Below, piece after piece: positions 20,264 through 23,249 of a DNA stretch of 23,249 nucleotides (position 1 is the stretch's first letter; every line of letters starts with the position of its first letter). A program made the position numbers and the translations under genes. The stretch spans positions 1 through 23,249 of IMG/VR virus record IMGVR_UViG_3300042874_000077; one strand, given 5' to 3'. This stretch comes from a virus. Under the pieces are notes generated by a model. That model saw only the letters and a program-made list of their open reading frames with translations, was not told the origin of the DNA and searched no databases.

Positions 20264-20536
20264 CTAGTTGAAAAACCATTTAATAATTCCAGTTCCTACC
20301 ATGCAAATACCTGCGGCAATAGCAGCAACTTTTGTTTTTTCTTTGTCTGAAGTTCTTTCTAAATGTATAATGCGTTGCTCTAACTGATATTTATCTAAAG
20401 CTACCGTGTTTTGAATTTGATCCATTCGTTTGTGCAGCCCTTCACGTCCTGATAATGGATCACCACAAACTGCGGCATTGATTGAATTTACAATTTCAAC
20501 TAATTTATTAATTTTAGTTTCTTGTAGCGGGGTCAT
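20264..20536 (-). CDS. XhlA-like holin accessory protein, 90 aa
   Basis: Residues 1-65 are charged and helical (likely coiled coil, with EQRIIHLERTSDKEK). Residues 69-87 form one hydrophobic span (VAAIAAGICMVGTGIIKWFF). Coil followed by a C-terminal anchor is the layout of XhlA/hemolysin-like phage proteins that help holins. With the two-span protein at 18739 this would give the phage two holin-type proteins. Assignment is by topology only. Confidence 0.6.
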   Translation of the reverse strand: MTPLQETKINKLVEIVNSINAAVCGDPLSGREGLHKRMDQIQNTVALDKYQLEQRIIHLERTSDKEKTKVAAIAAGICMVGTGIIKWFFN

Positions 20537-20537
20537 T

Positions 20538-20786
20538 TCAGTTAATTAATTCCCATGCTACAGTTGAAGTATCCAAAGAGGAGCTTGAAGTGATTGTAAA
20601 ATCAACTCCAGCATTTCTAGCAGAGACTCGCAAGGCACCAACAGTACCACCGTCAATTTGTGATGTGAGTAAAATGTTGGAATTCGCAGTCACATTTGCA
20701 TTTCCCACGACAATCTCTCCAAGGACTAATGTCGCGCGACCGTTTGCACGGTATCCAACAAAATTGATGTTTGAAATTACAGGCAT
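20538..20786 (-). CDS. Tail fibre/virion surface beta domain, 82 aa
   Basis: Beta-rich, with SNILLTSQIDGGTVGALRV and a FTITSSSSLDTSTVAWELI end. This resembles the small beta domain at the C-terminus of many phage tail fibres (ILLTxQ...GTVG...FTIxSxxxxDxSxVxWxI), here as a separate gene. It could be a free decoration protein or trimeric fibre tip assembled on another subunit. No signal, no cysteine. Sits 1 bp from the next gene. Confidence 0.7.
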   Translation of the reverse strand: MPVISNINFVGYRANGRATLVLGEIVVGNANVTANSNILLTSQIDGGTVGALRVSARNAGVDFTITSSSSLDTSTVAWELIN

Positions 20787-20789
20787 ATT

Positions 20790-21107
20790 TTAGTTGATTG
20801 TAATTGTCCCATCTTGGTGCATTGTAAAAGCCACGGGTGGGAGATAGTCTTCCGTATTCATCTGAATTCCCTGTCCTAGAAGAAACGTAATCGTAGCTTG
20901 ATGTGCAGCGAATGCTCCAACTGCTTTGTTTCCCATAATTGCCAATTGCTCTTCGGGAGTTGCTTGAGTATTATGCCAAAAAGACTTGAATTCGCGAATA
21001 GCCGTTTCTTTCAAACGCTCCAGCGCAATTTTGCTCCGATATTCTGAAGCCGCTAAAATACGATAGGCGGGGTGTAATGTAATTGGAAGGTTTTCAATAA
21101 GTTGCAT
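20790..21107 (-). CDS. Hypothetical late protein, 105 aa
   Basis: Not recognised. Mostly helical with a Lys/Arg-rich first half (SKIALERLKETAIREFKSFWHN) and a C-terminal beta end (PVAFTMHQDGTITIN). Located between the Gly-rich fibre gene and the small beta-domain gene, so possibly a tail or fibre chaperone/adaptor. No motif for enzymatic activity. Confidence 0.6.
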   Translation of the reverse strand: MQLIENLPITLHPAYRILAASEYRSKIALERLKETAIREFKSFWHNTQATPEEQLAIMGNKAVGAFAAHQATITFLLGQGIQMNTEDYLPPVAFTMHQDGTITIN

Positions 21108-21110
21108 ATA

Positions 21111-21980
21111 TTAAGAAATAAAAGCTCCATCTACGATACATCCGACTACTGCCGGAAGGGTTCCATTAGAATTAAGGATTGCACCACCTGTTGCATCAAT
21201 CGAAGAATTCAAATTTATAATCGTGCAAAAGCGAGCAATTCCCATACCTGTAGCGGAAGCCCCCGGTGAACCATCTGAACCCGAATTCCCTGAAGGTCCA
21301 TCTATGCCAGTATTGACACCTAGACCTCCACCTCCACCTCCACCTGCACCGCCTCCTAAACCACCCCCTACATATAAATTGAAAATGTAACAATCAGTAA
21401 ATATTGGAGGAGTTCCAGACAAAGTACCACCATTGCCTCCGGTGCTTCCATCACCACCCGCACCACCATTTACAGGCGTACCCATTCCATCATCTCCACC
21501 ATTTCCACCTGTTCCCCCCCCTCCACCTGAACCACCATTACCTCCACGCACTTCTACACTTAAACTAATCGTGTGATTGCTATAGAGGAATAAGTCTGCT
21601 TCAGAATCTCCACCATTGGAACCGGGCTCGCCTGAGCCACCTGTTCCCCCCTGTTCACCGGGACCGCCATCACTTCCCGCGCCACCTGCCCCGCCATTTG
21701 CTCCATCTGCACCCCTGTTGACGACATTCAAAAACGTATTGGCGATGCCCCGTCCTTGCAGAAATAAGCTGCCAGAGGCGTATAGAGTTCCAAAATTTCC
21801 AACTCCAAAGTCGAATTTAGTAGCGCCTAAATCGAATGCAGGTTGTGCTGTTAGATAGGGCTTACCTTCGTTTCCGACTTCAGCTGTTCCATCATTGCCA
21901 TCCGAGCGGACAAATGCCATGCCCGGATCGGACAGAGTTACCCCTGTGCTTGGGGGGCTATAATTGGATGAAGCTCCCAT
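21111..21980 (-). CDS. Glycine-rich fibre-like protein, 289 aa
   Basis: Start taken at 21980, one base after the previous stop; an upstream in-frame extension would overlap that gene by 90 bp. Residues about 25-55 (DGNDGTAEVGNEGKPYLT) resemble the entry of phage beta-helix proteins. From about 100 to 250 it is Gly-rich in GGxGG, GGNGG and SGG patterns broken by two short hydrophobic strands, then a normal C-terminal domain. Such stretches can pack as polyglycine-II helices, known from phage fibre tips (S16 gp38-like). Likely receptor-binding tip or fibre; exact role not proven. Exact motif copy at 21580. Confidence 0.75.
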   Translation of the reverse strand: MGASSNYSPPSTGVTLSDPGMAFVRSDGNDGTAEVGNEGKPYLTAQPAFDLGATKFDFGVGNFGTLYASGSLFLQGRGIANTFLNVVNRGADGANGGAGGAGSDGGPGEQGGTGGSGEPGSNGGDSEADLFLYSNHTISLSVEVRGGNGGSGGGGGTGGNGGDDGMGTPVNGGAGGDGSTGGNGGTLSGTPPIFTDCYIFNLYVGGGLGGGAGGGGGGGLGVNTGIDGPSGNSGSDGSPGASATGMGIARFCTIINLNSSIDATGGAILNSNGTLPAVVGCIVDGAFIS

Positions 21981-21981
21981 A

Positions 21982-22569
21982 TTACACTTCGTAAACGACC
22001 ACCGCAGCGCCGTTTGAAAGCGTATAAGCCAAAGCATTAGCTGACAACCTACCCGGATATCCACCACCACTTAAAGACATTCCAGCCGGAATTGCTTGAG
22101 ATGCAACAGTTAAATTGGTTGAATCAATATTGGTAATCGTCCATGATGCGACACCTGCGGGAATAGTGCTGCCAGTTGTAACGCGCGTAACTGTCGTTAC
22201 ATAAGTTCCAATTGCAGGCTGCTTGGCAAGAATTGCAATTCCAAGATTGACCAATCGCTTGAACAGTGCAATTCCTGTTGCGGCTGTTGCACTGGTAGCC
22301 GTAGTGTTATCTGCGACTGGCGCATTTGTAGTCGTGCCAAGTGCAGTATCCGCACCATCTGCAATCGTAGCAGCGCCGCCGCCGCCGCCACCCCCTACAG
22401 CACCTTCACGAATAGAAACTTTAAGGACAATCTCTCCATTTACGGCATCTCCCACAGTGCCAACAGGAAGCCCTTGAAATGTATGAGTAGGATTGAGAAC
22501 TCCAGCACCTACAAAGAGATTAGTTACTTTAATTGGCGCATTATCTGCATCAAGAATTTTATTTAGCAT
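21982..22569 (-). CDS. Virion/tail structural protein with Gly7 linker, 195 aa
   Basis: N-terminal beta domain (1-55), a seven-glycine linker (about 60-66), then IADGADTALGTTTNAPVADN and GIALFKRLVNL, a pattern found in phage virion proteins of unknown role, and a beta-rich C-terminal half with Thr-rich strands. No signal. Next to the Gly-rich fibre gene, so probably a baseplate, neck or fibre-attachment protein. Confidence 0.7.
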   Translation of the reverse strand: MLNKILDADNAPIKVTNLFVGAGVLNPTHTFQGLPVGTVGDAVNGEIVLKVSIREGAVGGGGGGGAATIADGADTALGTTTNAPVADNTTATSATAATGIALFKRLVNLGIAILAKQPAIGTYVTTVTRVTTGSTIPAGVASWTITNIDSTNLTVASQAIPAGMSLSGGGYPGRLSANALAYTLSNGAAVVVYEV

Positions 22570-22581
22570 ATTATAAAAGTG

Positions 22582-23249
22582 TTAATTGCGGTTTAATTGA
22601 GTTTCAAGGTGTTCTCTAATGTTGTGAACAGCTTCTAAATACCTTTGCTCTGCACGTTTTTTGGCTTCATCAGAAATTCCATCAGTTAATAAAACATCAC
22701 GTAAATATTGTTTTTCATTGGCCATTTCATGTTGCGCAGAACGAATCGCATTTTTAATCGTAATGTTAGGATTGACTTGAGTGTAGTCTATACCAGTAGC
22801 ATGACGAAGTAAAGCTCCTTTTATAGTATTTGTGCGTCCAGTTTTAAGATTTGTCTGCCCTAATTTTCCTCCAGCCGATTCAGGAGCAATCTTAGTATAT
22901 TCAGTTCCGATTCCCGGCGTATGGGGTGGAGCAAGTTGTCGAGCAATAGAAAGAGTCCTATCCCATCCATCTCGAAATTCTTTTGCCGTATGTCTTTCCT
23001 TGCCTGTAATTTGTTCAGACAACATCGAAAGCATCGGAGTTTTCTCCAATCCAACAAAAGGATTCACTGCCGTTACAGCCTCCATATCTCCTTTCGCCGC
23101 AGAGCGTGCCATCATTTGAAAATCATTGAACGGAAATAAAGGAGTGATATCAATGTAATTGAAAGTTCCGTCTTTATTTCGACTTGTCGGCAATTTGAAT
23201 CTTGGACGGGAATAATCTTGCGCTGCGGATTTTACTTTATTCCAATCTT
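22582..23249 (-). CDS. C-terminal part of a late structural protein (truncated by window edge)
   Basis: The - strand frame is open from the right edge to the stop at 22582, giving 222 visible residues; the apparent TTG start at 23193 is internal. Contains TSRNKDGTFNYIDITPLFPFNDF, then a helical, Gln/Arg-rich end (KKRAEQRYLEAVHNIREHLETQL). Probably the C-terminus of a large virion protein, such as a portal-associated or internal protein; identity needs the missing N-terminus. It is the most upstream late gene visible. Confidence 0.65.
   Translation of the reverse strand, partial: DWNKVKSAAQDYSRPRFKLPTSRNKDGTFNYIDITPLFPFNDFQMMARSAAKGDMEAVTAVNPFVGLEKTPMLSMLSEQITGKERHTAKEFRDGWDRTLSIARQLAPPHTPGIGTEYTKIAPESAGGKLGQTNLKTGRTNTIKGALLRHATGIDYTQVNPNITIKNAIRSAQHEMANEKQYLRDVLLTDGISDEAKKRAEQRYLEAVHNIREHLETQLNRN

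Larger units (their letters stand above)
554..21590. repeat. Dispersed 11-bp motif family TTCCTYTATAG (13 exact copies)
   Basis: Exact copies on + at 554, 2386, 8793, 12985, 14371 and 19799. Exact copies on - (as CTATARAGGAA) at 574, 4169, 6795, 12360, 15847, 19873 and 21580. One-mismatch copies at 2658, 5679, 9524, 17192 and 18702. Flanks often extend it to TTTYTTCCTYTATAG. Nearly all lie inside genes, in both orientations relative to transcription. Two are in a different codon phase from the rest, so selection is at the nucleotide level. The range given is only the span of exact copies. Confidence 0.85.

Noticed and set aside
554-21590. TTCCTYTATAG as gene-associated T7-like phage promoters
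   Set aside because: Copies lie inside genes and orientation does not follow gene strand; no single-subunit RNA polymerase gene is in the window. Left open as one hypothesis but not annotated as promoters.
21616-21858. Pro-rich + strand open frame
   Set aside because: Complement of the Gly-rich repeat in the fibre-like gene; Gly codons read backwards give Pro codons.
1-23249. Apparent excess of TTTTAG/CTAAAA words
   Set aside because: About 60 occurrences seen by eye, but AT-rich codon use (TTA, AAA, Lys/Leu stretches) could explain much of it; no positional pattern found.

Overview
The window is part of a tailed double-stranded DNA phage genome (Caudoviricetes). It holds a phage replication set (primase-helicase, family A DNA polymerase, RuvC-like resolvase, RecA-like ATPase, PD-(D/E)XK nuclease, SF2 helicase, ThyX, GroES, DUF3310). 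A lysis and tail module follows on the opposite strand. A probable unimolecular spanin with a lipobox argues for a Gram-negative (diderm) host. The host phylum cannot be fixed from the sequence. Almost no gene has a Shine-Dalgarno site, and the four recognisable sigma70-type promoters place their predicted transcription start on or within a few bases of the start codon. This points to a host that tolerates leaderless, SD-independent initiation.

Layout. From 1 to 18219 all genes are on the + strand (early/replicative half), tightly packed with ATGA or TAA-N-ATG junctions. 1-2.5 kb: an 8-bp tandem repeat, a promoter, an unknown protein, a MoxR/CobS-like AAA+ ATPase and its partner-like protein. 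2.5-5.1 kb: small proteins, an alanine-repeat protein, ThyX, zinc-knuckle and DUF3310 proteins. 5.1-9.06 kb: a classical AAA ATPase, a candidate HTH protein, a GroES-like co-chaperonin, small proteins and an SF2 helicase. 9.1-12 kb: Fe-S PD-(D/E)XK nuclease, RecA-like ATPase, a tRNA, a strongly structured 120-nt RNA and a DUF669-like protein. 12.1-18.2 kb: a DnaG-type primase fused to an MCM-like helicase, a UDG-like Fe-S protein, DNA polymerase and resolvase. From 18282 to the end everything is on the - strand (late half): a 24-aa membrane peptide, M15 endolysin, holin-like protein, two lipobox proteins including the spanin, a second holin-like protein, fibre or decoration proteins, and a structural protein running off the right edge.

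How it fits together. ThyX, DUF3310 and the polymerase/primase/UDG cluster supply and copy DNA. The nuclease, SF2 helicase, RecA-like ATPase, DUF669 protein and resolvase look like a recombination module. GroES may help fold virion proteins. The lysis genes form one overlapping late cassette.

Most unusual: (i) an 11-bp motif TTCCTYTATAG present 13 times exactly on both strands, nearly all inside genes; (ii) a shared palindrome TGTCAA-N6-TTGACA built over the -35 box of leaderless promoters; (iii) the DnaG-MCM fusion; (iv) an unidentified 120-nt structured RNA beside a tRNA with a leucine (UAA) anticodon but no long variable arm.
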